Shown: positions 46,329 to 54,891, counted from the stretch's first letter. The stretch: 64,000 nt of DNA from Pseudomonas fluorescens HK44 (GCF_000217955.3 NZ_AFOY02000014.1:62001-126000); one strand, 5' to 3'. Notes: generated from the sequence alone by a model not told the origin. Translations and numbers: made by a program.

Positions 46329-47510
46329 TCAACTCAGTTCGATCAGGGCCTGAGCCAGCCGCTGCATTTCCTGTGCGGTACTGGTCAGGCCCGGTGTAAT
46401 GCGAATACAGCTGCCGCACGCCGAACCGTTGCGGGCCACGGTGAACAGGTTGTAGTCGTTGAGCAGGCGGTCGACCATCGCTTGCTGGTCGGCATGCCGG
46501 GTGAAACGCATCGAAGTGATACCGCAATACAGGCGCGGATCATCCGGGGTCATGACTTCAATGCCCTGCACATCGCGAACAGCCTTGACCCACAGATTGC
46601 GCAAGTAGTTAATCCGTGCACCCTTGGCGGCTGCGCCACCGATGGAACGATGTTCTTCGAACACCAGCGGCAAGGTCAGTAACGCCGCAATGTTTGGCGT
46701 GCTGTAAGGCGTGCGCGAGCGGATGTCGGTGAGCGGAAAGTGAAACTCGCCCATGTCCGGATCAATATCGGCCAGACGTTGTGGTGCGATGTAGATGAAC
46801 CCCAGGGTCAACGGTGCACCGATCCATTTGTGCAGGTTGTAGCCGGCAAAAGAGATGCCCAGGTCATCAAGGTTGAATTCGATCTGACCGAGGGCGTGGG
46901 CGCCGTCGAGGATCACGTCGATCCCGTGCTCTTTGGCCGCCGCGGCAATTGCCTTGACCGGCATCACCAGGCCGGTGCGATGGGTGACGTGGGTCAGCGC
47001 CATCAGCTTGAGCCGTGGATGACGCACGAACGCCTCGCGGTAGCTCGCCACCAGTGTCTCGAAGCTGGCGGGATGAGCATGCTCGATTTCGATCACTTCG
47101 ACGCCGCGATGGCGTGCCAGCCAGCGCATCGCACTTTTGACCGTGTCGTATTCCAGATCGCACAGCAGCACCTGATCGCCCGGCTGCAAGCCGTTGTAGT
47201 TGCGAATCAGCGATTGCAGCGCGTCTGAGGCGCTGCGTGTCAGGGCCACTGCCTCGGCGGGCACCTGCAGGAGCCCGGCTAGTTGCCCGCGTATTTCCAC
47301 GCTTTCGAGTTTTTCGAAACGCTGGCGCACATGCACCGAGTTGCTGCGGTTGATGAGCTCGATGTTGCGCTGGTACTCCTCGACCACGGTGCGCGACATG
47401 CGGCCGAAGTAACCATTCTCCAGATTGATCGGACCTGGCTGGACCTCATAGCGGTCGGCGAATATCTGCCAAAAAGCTTCATCAAGGGCGCGGCGAGTGT
47501 TTTCTGGCAT
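46329..47510 (-). CDS. Class V aminotransferase (isopenicillin N epimerase-like)
   Basis: PLP-dependent fold type I enzyme of 393 aa. The PLP-Asp is in DVILDGAHALGQIEF (about 199), the Schiff-base lysine in GYNLHKWIGAPL (about 229), and the C-terminal part has PRLYCGITSMRF and RNGSACGSCIRITPGL. This subgroup includes isopenicillin N epimerase-like and cysteine desulfurase-like proteins; the actual substrate is not evident. It has no operon partner except the small DUF3820 gene upstream on the same strand (20 bp). Confidence 0.85.
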   Translation of the reverse strand: MPENTRRALDEAFWQIFADRYEVQPGPINLENGYFGRMSRTVVEEYQRNIELINRSNSVHVRQRFEKLESVEIRGQLAGLLQVPAEAVALTRSASDALQSLIRNYNGLQPGDQVLLCDLEYDTVKSAMRWLARHRGVEVIEIEHAHPASFETLVASYREAFVRHPRLKLMALTHVTHRTGLVMPVKAIAAAAKEHGIDVILDGAHALGQIEFNLDDLGISFAGYNLHKWIGAPLTLGFIYIAPQRLADIDPDMGEFHFPLTDIRSRTPYSTPNIAALLTLPLVFEEHRSIGGAAAKGARINYLRNLWVKAVRDVQGIEVMTPDDPRLYCGITSMRFTRHADQQAMVDRLLNDYNLFTVARNGSACGSCIRITPGLTSTAQEMQRLAQALIELS

Positions 47511-47530
47511 GGGGCGACTCGTTCAGTGGT

Positions 47531-47767
47531 TCAGTGGCGTGGTTTGGGTTTGCCATGTTTGGCGCGCAGCGGGTCGAGCAAGTCGGACAGGCCGTTGTGA
47601 TCGATTTCCTGCATCAGGGCCAGCAAGCCGCCCAGCTCACCGTGGGGGAAACCTTCGCGGGCGAACCAGTTCAGGTATTGACCGGGCAGGTCGGCAATGA
47701 TGCGACCCTTGTATTTGCCAAAGGGCATTTCGCGGGTGACCAGCAGTTCGAGCTTTTCGGGATTCAT
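47531..47767 (-). CDS. DUF3820 family protein
   Basis: Small protein of 78 aa with the family signature MPFGKYKGRIIADLPGQYLNWFAREGFP (residues 14-41). DUF3820 proteins resemble a domain found in some exonucleases; no function is established. The ATG at 47767 is the family start; the open frame continues 25 codons further without similarity. It may be transcribed with the aminotransferase gene 20 bp downstream. Confidence 0.85.
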   Translation of the reverse strand: MNPEKLELLVTREMPFGKYKGRIIADLPGQYLNWFAREGFPHGELGGLLALMQEIDHNGLSDLLDPLRAKHGKPKPRH

Positions 47768-47913
47768 CGATCGGTCGTCTTGATTCAAACAGCGTGGAAA
47801 ATACAGGCATTCTGCATGCAGGCCAATTGACAGATCATGCAAATAACTCGGGTACAGATGTTTGGTAAAAATTTAACTTATTGAAATATAAGGTAAAAAA
47901 TAAACTCAAGAGC

Positions 47914-47929
47914 TGGCACACGAGATGCA
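47914..47929 (+). promoter_or_regulatory. Candidate sigma-54 promoter for the PA2169-family gene
   Basis: TGGCACA-CGAG-ATGCA places GG and GC at the correct -24/-12 spacing (consensus TGGCACG-N4-TTGCW) about 40 bp upstream of the start codon at 47970. No activator gene is nearby. Confidence 0.5.
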
Positions 47930-47969
47930 GCGTTTTATGCAGTTCTCTCAGCCTGCGAGGAATTGAAAA

Positions 47970-48437
47970 ATGACTGACATCAATAAAGAAGTGATTTCAG
48001 TCCTGAACGACCTGATCGAGATCAGCAAGGACGGTCAGGAGGGTTTCAAGACCTGTGCCCAGGACATCCAGCATCCTGAACTCAAGGCGCTGTTTGTCAA
48101 ACGCGCTGCCGAGTGCGCTACCGCCGCTGCCGAACTTCAACATACCGTGCGTTCGATAGGCGGCAATCCTGAGACCAGAACCCGTGTCGGCGGGGATAGG
48201 CATCGTCGTTGGGTCGGCCTCAAATCATTGGTCACCGGCAAGAGCGAAGAAGTGGTGCTCAACGAAGCCGAGCGTGGCGAGGACCATGCCCTGAAGGCTT
48301 ACAAAGCAGCGCTCGAGAAGATCAACGAAGACAATCTGCTGGGGATTCGTGATCTGGTCGAACGTCAGTATCACGGTGCGCAACGCAATCACGATCAGGT
48401 CAAAGCCTTGCGTCACCAGGCTCGCGCCCGCTCGTAA
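47970..48437 (+). CDS. PA2169-family four-helix-bundle protein (DUF2383)
   Basis: Helical ferritin-like protein of 155 aa. The DUF2383 core covers about residues 3-115 (VLNDLIEISKDGQEGFKTCAQDI, ELKALFVKRAAECATAAAEL, GEDHALKAYKAAL), and the tail has ERQYHGAQRNHDQVKALR. Members are common in pseudomonads and often linked to stress or stationary-phase conditions; the molecular role is unknown. GAGG precedes the ATG. The acidic and His residues could bind metal, but I cannot show it. Confidence 0.86.
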   Translation: MTDINKEVISVLNDLIEISKDGQEGFKTCAQDIQHPELKALFVKRAAECATAAAELQHTVRSIGGNPETRTRVGGDRHRRWVGLKSLVTGKSEEVVLNEAERGEDHALKAYKAALEKINEDNLLGIRDLVERQYHGAQRNHDQVKALRHQARARS

Positions 48438-48461
48438 GTCGGTCAAAAACGCCTGAATCAA

Positions 48462-48495
48462 AAGATCGTTCCCACGCGAGCGTGGGAACGATCTT
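48462..48495. repeat. Perfect 15-bp palindromic hairpin
   Basis: AAGATCGTTCCCACG paired with CGTGGGAACGATCTT around a 4-nt loop, between the convergent PA2169-family and phaJ genes. It resembles a separate dispersed Pseudomonas repeat (CGTTCCCACGC type) and could terminate transcription in both directions. Confidence 0.72.
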
Positions 48496-48522
48496 AACGA
48501 TCATAGAGGGGAGCGATGGGCA

Positions 48523-48993
48523 TCAGCCGATGCTGATCGCGGGCAGTGTCGGCAAGGTCACGGTCTGTTGCTTGCGCGGTGCGAGGATCTCGGCTTCGCC
48601 GTCCACGACCAGCTCATCGCGCTGGTTGAATACCCGAGTGGCAATGCGCACGCGGAATTTTGGCAGTTTCTCGAGGATTTCCAGGCGTACGGTCAGGGTG
48701 TCGCCGATTTTTACCGGCTTCTGAAAGCTCATTTGCTGACCGATATAAATAGTCCCCGGTCCAGGCAGCTCGCAGGCGACGGCGGCGCTGATCAGCGCCC
48801 CGCTGAACATGCCGTGGGCGATGCGCTCCTTGAACATGCTCGCTGCCGCAAACTCGGCGTCCAGGTGCACCGGGTTGTGGTCTCCGGACATCGCCGCGAA
48901 CAGCTGAATGTCGCGTTCCTCGACGGTCTTGCTGTAGCTGGCGGTCTGGCCGACTTCAAGGGCTTCGTATGGGATATTGGTAACCTGGGTCAT
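48523..48993 (-). CDS. phaJ: MaoC-family (R)-specific enoyl-CoA hydratase
   Basis: Hot-dog fold hydratase of 156 aa that makes (R)-3-hydroxyacyl-CoA from enoyl-CoA, linking beta-oxidation to polyhydroxyalkanoate synthesis. The catalytic Asp38/His43 dyad lies in MSGDHNPVHLD, and hydratase motif 2 is the IAHGMFSGALIS stretch (about 58-69). It resembles PhaJ4 of P. aeruginosa, which also lies next to an alpha/beta hydrolase and the fadD pair. It is 42 bp downstream of the hydrolase gene. Confidence 0.88.
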   Translation of the reverse strand: MTQVTNIPYEALEVGQTASYSKTVEERDIQLFAAMSGDHNPVHLDAEFAAASMFKERIAHGMFSGALISAAVACELPGPGTIYIGQQMSFQKPVKIGDTLTVRLEILEKLPKFRVRIATRVFNQRDELVVDGEAEILAPRKQQTVTLPTLPAISIG

Positions 48994-49035
48994 GTGTCTT
49001 GAATCCTGTGACGAGTTAAGTGTAATAGCCAGACA

Positions 49036-49980
49036 TTATTCGGTTCGGGGTGGCCGGCGATGGCTCAGTGTCTCAGCCAGCCATTTGAGCAGGTCCGCGG
49101 TCACTTCATCGCGGTTGCTCTCGTTGAACAGTTCGTGCCGGGCTTGCGGGTAGATATTCAGCTGCATGCACTGGTTGCCGGCACTGCGCAGTGCGTCGGC
49201 CAGAGACTTGAGACGTTTGCCTTCGCTCACCGGATCACATTCGCCACCGATCACCAGCAACGGCAGGCCCGGGTCGATCTCCGCGAGATTGGACGCTTTG
49301 CTGATTTGCTGCAAGCCGCCGAGCAGGTCGATCCATAGCTGGTTGGTGCAACGGTAGCCGCAGAGCGGGTCGTGGACGTACTTGTTGACTTCGTCCGGGT
49401 CGCGGCTGAGCCAGTCGAACCGGGTGCGATGGGGCTTGAAGGGCTTGTTGAATGAACCGAACGACAACCACTCGATCAATGCACTGCGACCGGTAGCTCC
49501 CTGACGCCAGCGTTCGAAACGCGCAATCAGGCGCGCTACGCGATAGAGCGCAACTGGCTGGAAGTTCGAGCCACTGAGTACGGCGCCGTACAGGCTGGCG
49601 CTGTGATGCAGCAGGTACGCCTGGGCGATGTAGCTGCCCATGCTGTGACCCAACAGCACGATAGGGACGCCCGGATGGTGTTGGCCGATGTGTTGGTTAA
49701 GGCTGGCCAGGTCTCCGACCACTTTGTGCCAACCACCCTTGTCCGCGAAATGCCCGAGCACGCCGTTTTCGGCGGTTTTACCATGGCCGCGCTGGTCGAG
49801 CGCATAGACGCCGTAACCCTCGGCACATAAAGCCTGCGCCAGCCGCGCATAACGACCGCTGTGTTCAGCCATACCGTGGGATAGCAGAATCACCGCCTTC
49901 AGCGGGCCTTCAGGCAGCCACTGGTTGACGAAGAGTCGACTGTGATCGCTCGCGGTCAACCAGAATGTCTCGTGGATCAT
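49036..49980 (-). CDS. Alpha/beta hydrolase (monoacylglycerol lipase-like)
   Basis: Serine hydrolase of 314 aa. The nucleophile S113 is in LLGHSMGSYIA, the oxyanion-hole HG in LLSHGMAEHSGRY (about 33-45), the acid in GGECDPVSEG and the His in ARHELFNE near the C-terminus. Residues 55-68 (YGVYALDQRGHGKT) are typical of the lysophospholipase/monoglyceride lipase group. There is no signal peptide, so it is cytoplasmic. With phaJ and fadD it suggests processing of acylglycerols or thioesters that feed fatty-acid use. Confidence 0.87.
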   Translation of the reverse strand: MIHETFWLTASDHSRLFVNQWLPEGPLKAVILLSHGMAEHSGRYARLAQALCAEGYGVYALDQRGHGKTAENGVLGHFADKGGWHKVVGDLASLNQHIGQHHPGVPIVLLGHSMGSYIAQAYLLHHSASLYGAVLSGSNFQPVALYRVARLIARFERWRQGATGRSALIEWLSFGSFNKPFKPHRTRFDWLSRDPDEVNKYVHDPLCGYRCTNQLWIDLLGGLQQISKASNLAEIDPGLPLLVIGGECDPVSEGKRLKSLADALRSAGNQCMQLNIYPQARHELFNESNRDEVTADLLKWLAETLSHRRPPRTE

Positions 49981-50208
49981 GGCGATTCCTTTGCACGGTT
50001 TTGTTTAGACGCGGCGTCGTTGCATTGTATAGCTCATCAACGGCAGGGCGTGCGATATGGGTGTCCCCCAGCAGCAAGATTCACGCTATCAATGAAACCG
50101 CTGCGTATATTTGCCTGAATCACCATAGCTGCTAGTGTCCCAGAAGCCCCGCTTTTCAGCGTCACACAGAGGCGGCCCGGATTTGCTCAGGTAAAGAGGA
50201 CAATTACA

Positions 50209-51897
50209 ATGCAACCTGATTTCTGGAATGACAAACGCCCGGCCGGCGTACCCAATGATATCGAACCGGGTGCCTACAAGTCGGTGATCGAGGTGTTCGA
50301 GCGTTCCTGCAAGAAATTCGCTGACCGTCCGGCCTTCAGCAACATGAGCGTGACGCTCACCTACGCCGAGCTTGAGCGCTACAGCACGGCGTTCGCTGGC
50401 TACCTGCAAACACAGACCGACCTGTTGCCCGGTGATCGCATCGCGGTGCAGATGCCCAATGTCCTGCATTACCCGATTGCCGTGTTCGGCGCGTTGCGTG
50501 CCGGGCTGATTGTGGTCAACACCAACCCGCTGTACACCGCACGGGAGATGCGTCACCAGTTCAAGGACTCCGGTGCCCGGGCGCTGGTGTACCTGAACAT
50601 GTTCGGGCAGAAGGTCCAGGAAGTACTGCCCGACACCGAGATTCAGTACCTGATCGAAGCGAAGATGGGCGACCTGATGCCGACCGCCAAGGGTTGGCTG
50701 ATCAACACCGTGGTCGACAAGGTCAAGAAGATGGTCCCGACCTACGATCTGCCGCAGGCGATTTCCTTCAAGAGCGCGTTGCGCCTGGGTCGCGGTCAAA
50801 GCATCAAGCCGTTGAAGGTCAGCCTCGACGATGTCGCCGTGCTGCAATACACCGGCGGCACTACGGGGTTGGCCAAGGGCGCGATGCTGACCCACGGCAA
50901 TCTGGTCGCCAACATGCAGCAGGCCCGAGCCTGCCTCGGCCAGTTCGGCAGCGATGGCAAGCCGCTGCTGCGTGAAGGCCAGGAGGTGATGATTGCGCCG
51001 CTGCCGCTGTATCACATCTATGCCTTCACGGCGAACTGCATGTGCATGATGGTCACCGGCAATCACAATGTGTTGATCACCAATCCACGGGACATCGCCG
51101 GCTTCATAAAAGAGCTGAAAAACTGGCGGTTCTCGGCGCTATTGGGGCTCAACACGCTGTTTGTCGCGCTGATGGATCATCCAGACTTCAAGACCCTGGA
51201 TTTCTCCAGCCTCAAACTCACCAACTCCGGCGGCACCGCACTGGTCAAGGCCACCGCCGAACGTTGGGAGCAGATAACCGGTTGCCGGATCACCGAAGGC
51301 TACGGCTTGACCGAAACCTCGCCAGTGGCCTGCACCAATCCGTATGGCGACAAGTCACGCATTGGCACGGTCGGCCTGCCAGTGCCGGGCACCACATTGA
51401 AAGTCATCAATGATGACGGTGTCGAACAACCCATGGGCGAGCGCGGCGAGCTGTGCATCAAGGGCCCGCAGATCATGAAAGGCTACTGGCAGAAGCCCGA
51501 AGCCACCGCCGAAGTGCTGGATGCCGACGGCTGGTTCAAATCCGGTGACATCGCAGTAATCGACCCGGACGGGTTCGTACGGATTGTCGATCGCAAGAAA
51601 GACATGATCATCGTCTCGGGTTTCAACGTGTACCCGAACGAGATCGAGGATGTGGTCATGGCGCACCCGAAAGTCGCCAACTGCGCGGTGATCGGTGTGC
51701 CGGACGAACGTTCCGGGGAAGCGGTGAAGCTCTTCGTGGTAGCGCGTGAGGCGGGGATCAGCCTTGAAGAGCTGAAGGCCTACTGCAAGGAAAACTTCAC
51801 CGCCTACAAGGTGCCCAAGCACATCGTGCTGCGCGAGTCGCTGCCGATGACGCCAGTGGGCAAGATCCTGCGACGGGAGCTGCGCGATATCGCGTAA
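50209..51897 (+). CDS. fadD2: Long-chain fatty-acid-CoA ligase
   Basis: Adenylate-forming ligase of 562 aa that activates fatty acids to acyl-CoA at the inner membrane. The AMP motif is QYTGGTTGLAKGAML (about residue 212-226), ITEGYGLTETSP is near 363, SGDIAVIDPDGFVRIVDRKKDMI (FACS motif) near 443-465, and catalytic lysine GKILRRELR is at the end. It is divergent from the hydrolase gene. A second fadD follows in the same direction, and their order matches the fadD2-fadD1 pair of P. aeruginosa. Confidence 0.92.
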   Translation: MQPDFWNDKRPAGVPNDIEPGAYKSVIEVFERSCKKFADRPAFSNMSVTLTYAELERYSTAFAGYLQTQTDLLPGDRIAVQMPNVLHYPIAVFGALRAGLIVVNTNPLYTAREMRHQFKDSGARALVYLNMFGQKVQEVLPDTEIQYLIEAKMGDLMPTAKGWLINTVVDKVKKMVPTYDLPQAISFKSALRLGRGQSIKPLKVSLDDVAVLQYTGGTTGLAKGAMLTHGNLVANMQQARACLGQFGSDGKPLLREGQEVMIAPLPLYHIYAFTANCMCMMVTGNHNVLITNPRDIAGFIKELKNWRFSALLGLNTLFVALMDHPDFKTLDFSSLKLTNSGGTALVKATAERWEQITGCRITEGYGLTETSPVACTNPYGDKSRIGTVGLPVPGTTLKVINDDGVEQPMGERGELCIKGPQIMKGYWQKPEATAEVLDADGWFKSGDIAVIDPDGFVRIVDRKKDMIIVSGFNVYPNEIEDVVMAHPKVANCAVIGVPDERSGEAVKLFVVAREAGISLEELKAYCKENFTAYKVPKHIVLRESLPMTPVGKILRRELRDIA

Positions 51898-51920
51898 TCG
51901 TTAAAGGCCGCGCTTCGCGC

Positions 51921-52013
51921 GATCGCGGGTAAGCCGTGCTCCTACAGGTTTAGTGTCGATCAGCCAATTGTGGCACGACACAAATCCGTAGGAGCAAGGC
52001 TTGCCCGCGATGC
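51921..52013. repeat. REP-like inverted doublet, GCGGGCAAGCCTTGCTCCTAC type
   Basis: GATCGCGGGTAAGCCGTGCT facing the complement of GCATCGCGGGCAAGCCTTGC, related to but distinct from families A and B. It sits at the start of the 398-bp gap between the two fadD genes. Confidence 0.82.
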
Positions 52014-52295
52014 TTTTCAGTGGGGTAAAACGCCAATTTCAGAGCGTTTCAAGGGGGTATAGATTTTTTGCTCTAAAACAGACTATTTACAGGTCTTGAG
52101 TCATTAAAGTGACTGTAGGGGCTTCTTTTGGCTCTAGTAGGGCCTTGGCAAAGCTGCTACTCTCGGCGCGCTTTGTGACTTCCCGGCCTGGGTAAAAGCC
52201 GGATTCACCCAAAAAAGACACCAATAAAAAACACACACCAATAATAATCGCATCAAATGCGGTGAAGAATTCGCGTTGCTGAGGAGTGGGCTTCC
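52014..52295 (+). other. fadD1 upstream region
   Basis: The AT-rich remainder of the gap between the fadD genes. It contains a possible stem CCCGGC..GCCGG near 52183-52202 and an A-rich leader before GAGGAG, the fadD1 ribosome-binding site. The length suggests fadD1 has its own promoter, but no regulator site is clear by eye. Confidence 0.4.
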
Positions 52296-53996
52296 ATGAT
52301 CGAAGACTTTTGGAAGGATAAGTACCCAGCTGGAATTGCTGCCGAGATCAATCCAGACGAGTATCCGAATATTCAGGCAGTGTTAAAGCAATCCTGCCAA
52401 CGCTTCGCCAACAAACCGGCCTTTAGTAACCTCGGCAAGACACTCACCTACGGTGAGCTGTACGAATTGTCCGGTGCTTTTGCCGCTTACCTGCAACAGC
52501 ATACCGATTTGCAGCCGGGCGATCGAATTGCCGTACAACTGCCAAACCTGCTGCAATACCCGATCGCCGTGTTTGGTGCCATCCGCGCCGGCTTGATCGT
52601 GGTCAACACCAACCCGCTGTACACCGCGCGGGAAATGGAACACCAATTCAACGATTCCGGCGCCAAGGCGCTGGTGTGTCTGGCGAACATGGCGCACCTG
52701 GCCGAGGCCGTGGTGCCCAAGACGGGCGTCAAGCACGTCATCGTCACCGAAGTGGCCGACCTGCTGCCACCGCTCAAGCGCCTGCTGATCAACAGCGTCA
52801 TCAAGTACCTGAAGAAGATGGTCCCGGCCTATCACCTGCCCAAGGCCGTCAAGTTCAATGACGTGTTGAGCAAAGGCCACGGTCAGCCCGTGACCGAAGC
52901 CAACCCTGCCAGCAGCGACGTTGCCGTGCTGCAATACACCGGCGGCACTACCGGCGTGGCCAAGGGTGCAATGCTGACCCACCGCAATCTGGTGGCGAAC
53001 ATGATGCAGTGCAGGGCGCTGATGGGGTCCAACCTGAATGAAGGTTGCGAAATCCTCATCACGCCGCTGCCGCTGTACCACATCTATGCCTTCACCTTTC
53101 ATTGCATGGCAATGATGCTGATTGGCAACCACAACATCCTGATCAGCAACCCGCGTGACCTGCCGGCGATGGTCAAGGAACTGTCGAAATGGAAATTCAG
53201 CGGTTTCGTCGGCCTGAACACCTTGTTTGTGGTGCTGTGCAACAACGAAGCGTTCCGCAAACTGGACTTCTCAGGCCTGAAAATCACCTTGTCCGGTGGC
53301 ATGGCCCTGCAACTGGCCGCTGCCGAACGCTGGAAAGCCGTCACCGGTTGCGCCATCTGCGAAGGTTACGGCATGACCGAAACCAGCCCGGTGGCCAGCG
53401 TCAATCCAAGCCAGAACATTCAGGTGGGCACGATCGGTATTCCGGTTCCGTCGACCCTGTGCAAAGTCATCGATGACGCCGGCGTTGAACAGGCGCTGGG
53501 CGAAATCGGTGAGCTGTGCGTGAAAGGTCCGCAAGTGATGAAGGGCTACTGGCTGCGCCAGGAAGCCACCGATGAAATCCTCGACAGCGAAGGCTGGTTG
53601 AAGACCGGTGATATCGCGCTGATCCAGCCAGATGGCTACATGCGCATTGTCGATCGCAAGAAAGACATGATTCTGGTCTCCGGTTTCAACGTCTACCCGA
53701 ACGAGCTCGAAGACGTACTGGCGACCTTGCCTGGCGTGCTGCAATGTGCAGCCATTGGTGTACCGGACGAGAAGTCGGGCGAGGCGATCAAGATTTTCAT
53801 CGTCGCCAAACCGGGCGTAACCCTGACCAAAGAGCAGGTGATGACGCACATGCGCGCCAACGTCACCGGCTACAAAGTACCGAAAGCCATCGAGTTCCGC
53901 GATGCGCTGCCGACCACCAACGTCGGCAAGATCCTGCGTCGCGAACTGCGTGACGAAGAGCTGAAGAAACTCGGCTTGAAGAAGGTCAGCGCATAA
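52296..53996 (+). CDS. fadD1: Long-chain fatty-acid-CoA ligase
   Basis: Second FadD, 566 aa, paralogous to the preceding one over its full length (start MIEDFWKDKYPAGIAAEI against MQPDFWNDKRPAGVPNDI). AMP motif QYTGGTTGVAKGAML, CEGYGMTETSP, the FACS motif TGDIALIQPDGYMRIVDRKKDM and C-terminal GKILRRELRDEELKKLGL are all present. Paired FadDs in pseudomonads differ in chain-length preference, so they are probably not redundant. A strong terminator follows directly. Confidence 0.93.
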   Translation: MIEDFWKDKYPAGIAAEINPDEYPNIQAVLKQSCQRFANKPAFSNLGKTLTYGELYELSGAFAAYLQQHTDLQPGDRIAVQLPNLLQYPIAVFGAIRAGLIVVNTNPLYTAREMEHQFNDSGAKALVCLANMAHLAEAVVPKTGVKHVIVTEVADLLPPLKRLLINSVIKYLKKMVPAYHLPKAVKFNDVLSKGHGQPVTEANPASSDVAVLQYTGGTTGVAKGAMLTHRNLVANMMQCRALMGSNLNEGCEILITPLPLYHIYAFTFHCMAMMLIGNHNILISNPRDLPAMVKELSKWKFSGFVGLNTLFVVLCNNEAFRKLDFSGLKITLSGGMALQLAAAERWKAVTGCAICEGYGMTETSPVASVNPSQNIQVGTIGIPVPSTLCKVIDDAGVEQALGEIGELCVKGPQVMKGYWLRQEATDEILDSEGWLKTGDIALIQPDGYMRIVDRKKDMILVSGFNVYPNELEDVLATLPGVLQCAAIGVPDEKSGEAIKIFIVAKPGVTLTKEQVMTHMRANVTGYKVPKAIEFRDALPTTNVGKILRRELRDEELKKLGLKKVSA

Positions 53997-54000
53997 AACA

Positions 54001-54027
54001 AAAAGCCCCGCAGATGCGGGGCTTTTG
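54001..54027 (+). terminator. Intrinsic terminator after fadD1
   Basis: AAAAGCCCCGC / GCGGGGCTTTT with a 4-nt AGAT loop, then GTTT. The flanking A and T runs suit both directions, and it also faces the convergent gene at 54192-54569. Confidence 0.88.
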
Positions 54028-54052
54028 TTTTCAGCGATACTGGATCGTTTTT

Positions 54053-54184
54053 TGTGGCGAGGGAGCTTGCTCCCGCTGGGGCGCGAAGCGACCCCAAAAC
54101 CAGACGGCGTCTATCCAGTATCTGTATGACGACTGCTTCGCCCGAACGCGGACCGGCCGGCGGGAGCAAGCTCCCTCGCCACAG
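54053..54184. repeat. REP-like inverted doublet, family B
   Basis: TGTGGCGAGGGAGCTTGCTC facing GGGAGCAAGCTCCCTCGCCA, between the convergent fadD1 and the gene at 54192. Confidence 0.92.
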
Positions 54185-54191
54185 GGAGTCG

Positions 54192-54569
54192 TTACAGGCG
54201 GAACGGCGCGAAGTTGACGTTGGTGCCGGCCGGGCGCATGTCCTGAAGGTACGAGTCCTTGTCGGCGCTCAGTTCCAGGCTCAGGGCCGCCTTGCGCTTG
54301 CCTTCGTTGCGCACCACCAGGCCTTCGAGCTTCTCGCGCAGGAACACCGTCGGTACTTTCAGGTGCAGCAGTTCGTCGGTGGCGGGCGTGTACATCAGCA
54401 GGTGAACCCATTCGTACTGACCAATGGCCAGGCGCGCAACCGGGATATCAAACCACCAGATATTGCGGTTGCGGTTCAATTCGGTGAAATGGCAGTTGTT
54501 GACGCCAAGCACTGCACCGCCGAGTTCCTGGTTTCTGCGGGCAATGGCCTGCTTTTTATCAAGTTTCAT
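54192..54569 (-). CDS. Hypothetical protein of unknown function
   Basis: Soluble protein of 125 aa that I do not recognise. The start MKLDKKQAIARRNQEL at 54569 has AGGAA upstream, so the longer frame from 54752 is rejected. It has no signal peptide or membrane segment. Aromatic residues cluster in NIWWFDIPVARLAIGQYEWVHLL (about 36-58), and beta-strand-like alternation follows. It is well formed in codon use, so it is probably real. It is convergent with fadD1 and has no same-strand neighbour within 300 bp. Confidence 0.75.
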   Translation of the reverse strand: MKLDKKQAIARRNQELGGAVLGVNNCHFTELNRNRNIWWFDIPVARLAIGQYEWVHLLMYTPATDELLHLKVPTVFLREKLEGLVVRNEGKRKAALSLELSADKDSYLQDMRPAGTNVNFAPFRL

Positions 54570-54891
54570 AACGTTCCTACGGGATTGGATCTTCAGCGCC
54601 ACGGCCTGAATACGTTGCGCATTCTCGGGGCAAAGCCTGCAAACATAAAGCCCAACCTGCATGTGCGGATGAAATGACACAGTGAAAATAAATGAAACGC
54701 TGTGCAACGCTCGCCGGTCAACCCCTGTCAGCGCAGGGTGACGGCCATCCACGAATGGACGTTTTTATGTCAGCTATTGATATCCACTCCTCCCGAAATT
54801 GTTCCAACGTCACCAAGTAGGTTACTTTGGTGTAGGAAACGGCCCCTGAGTCGCCCCCGACTTCAACCTTTTTGCGGCGAAAGGAGACGCT
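54570..54891. other. Intergenic between the hypothetical gene and the BrkB gene
   Basis: About 320 bp without a credible gene. It contains an imperfect inverted repeat CACCAAGTA-GGT-TACTTTGGTG at 54811-54832, about 60 bp ahead of the BrkB start, which could be an operator. The ribosome-binding site AAAGGAGACG precedes 54892. Confidence 0.4.

Noticed and set aside
51966..51985. Sigma-54 promoter at TGGCACGACACAAATC before fadD1
   Set aside because: The -24 part matches, but the required GC at -12 is missing and the site lies within a REP-like doublet.
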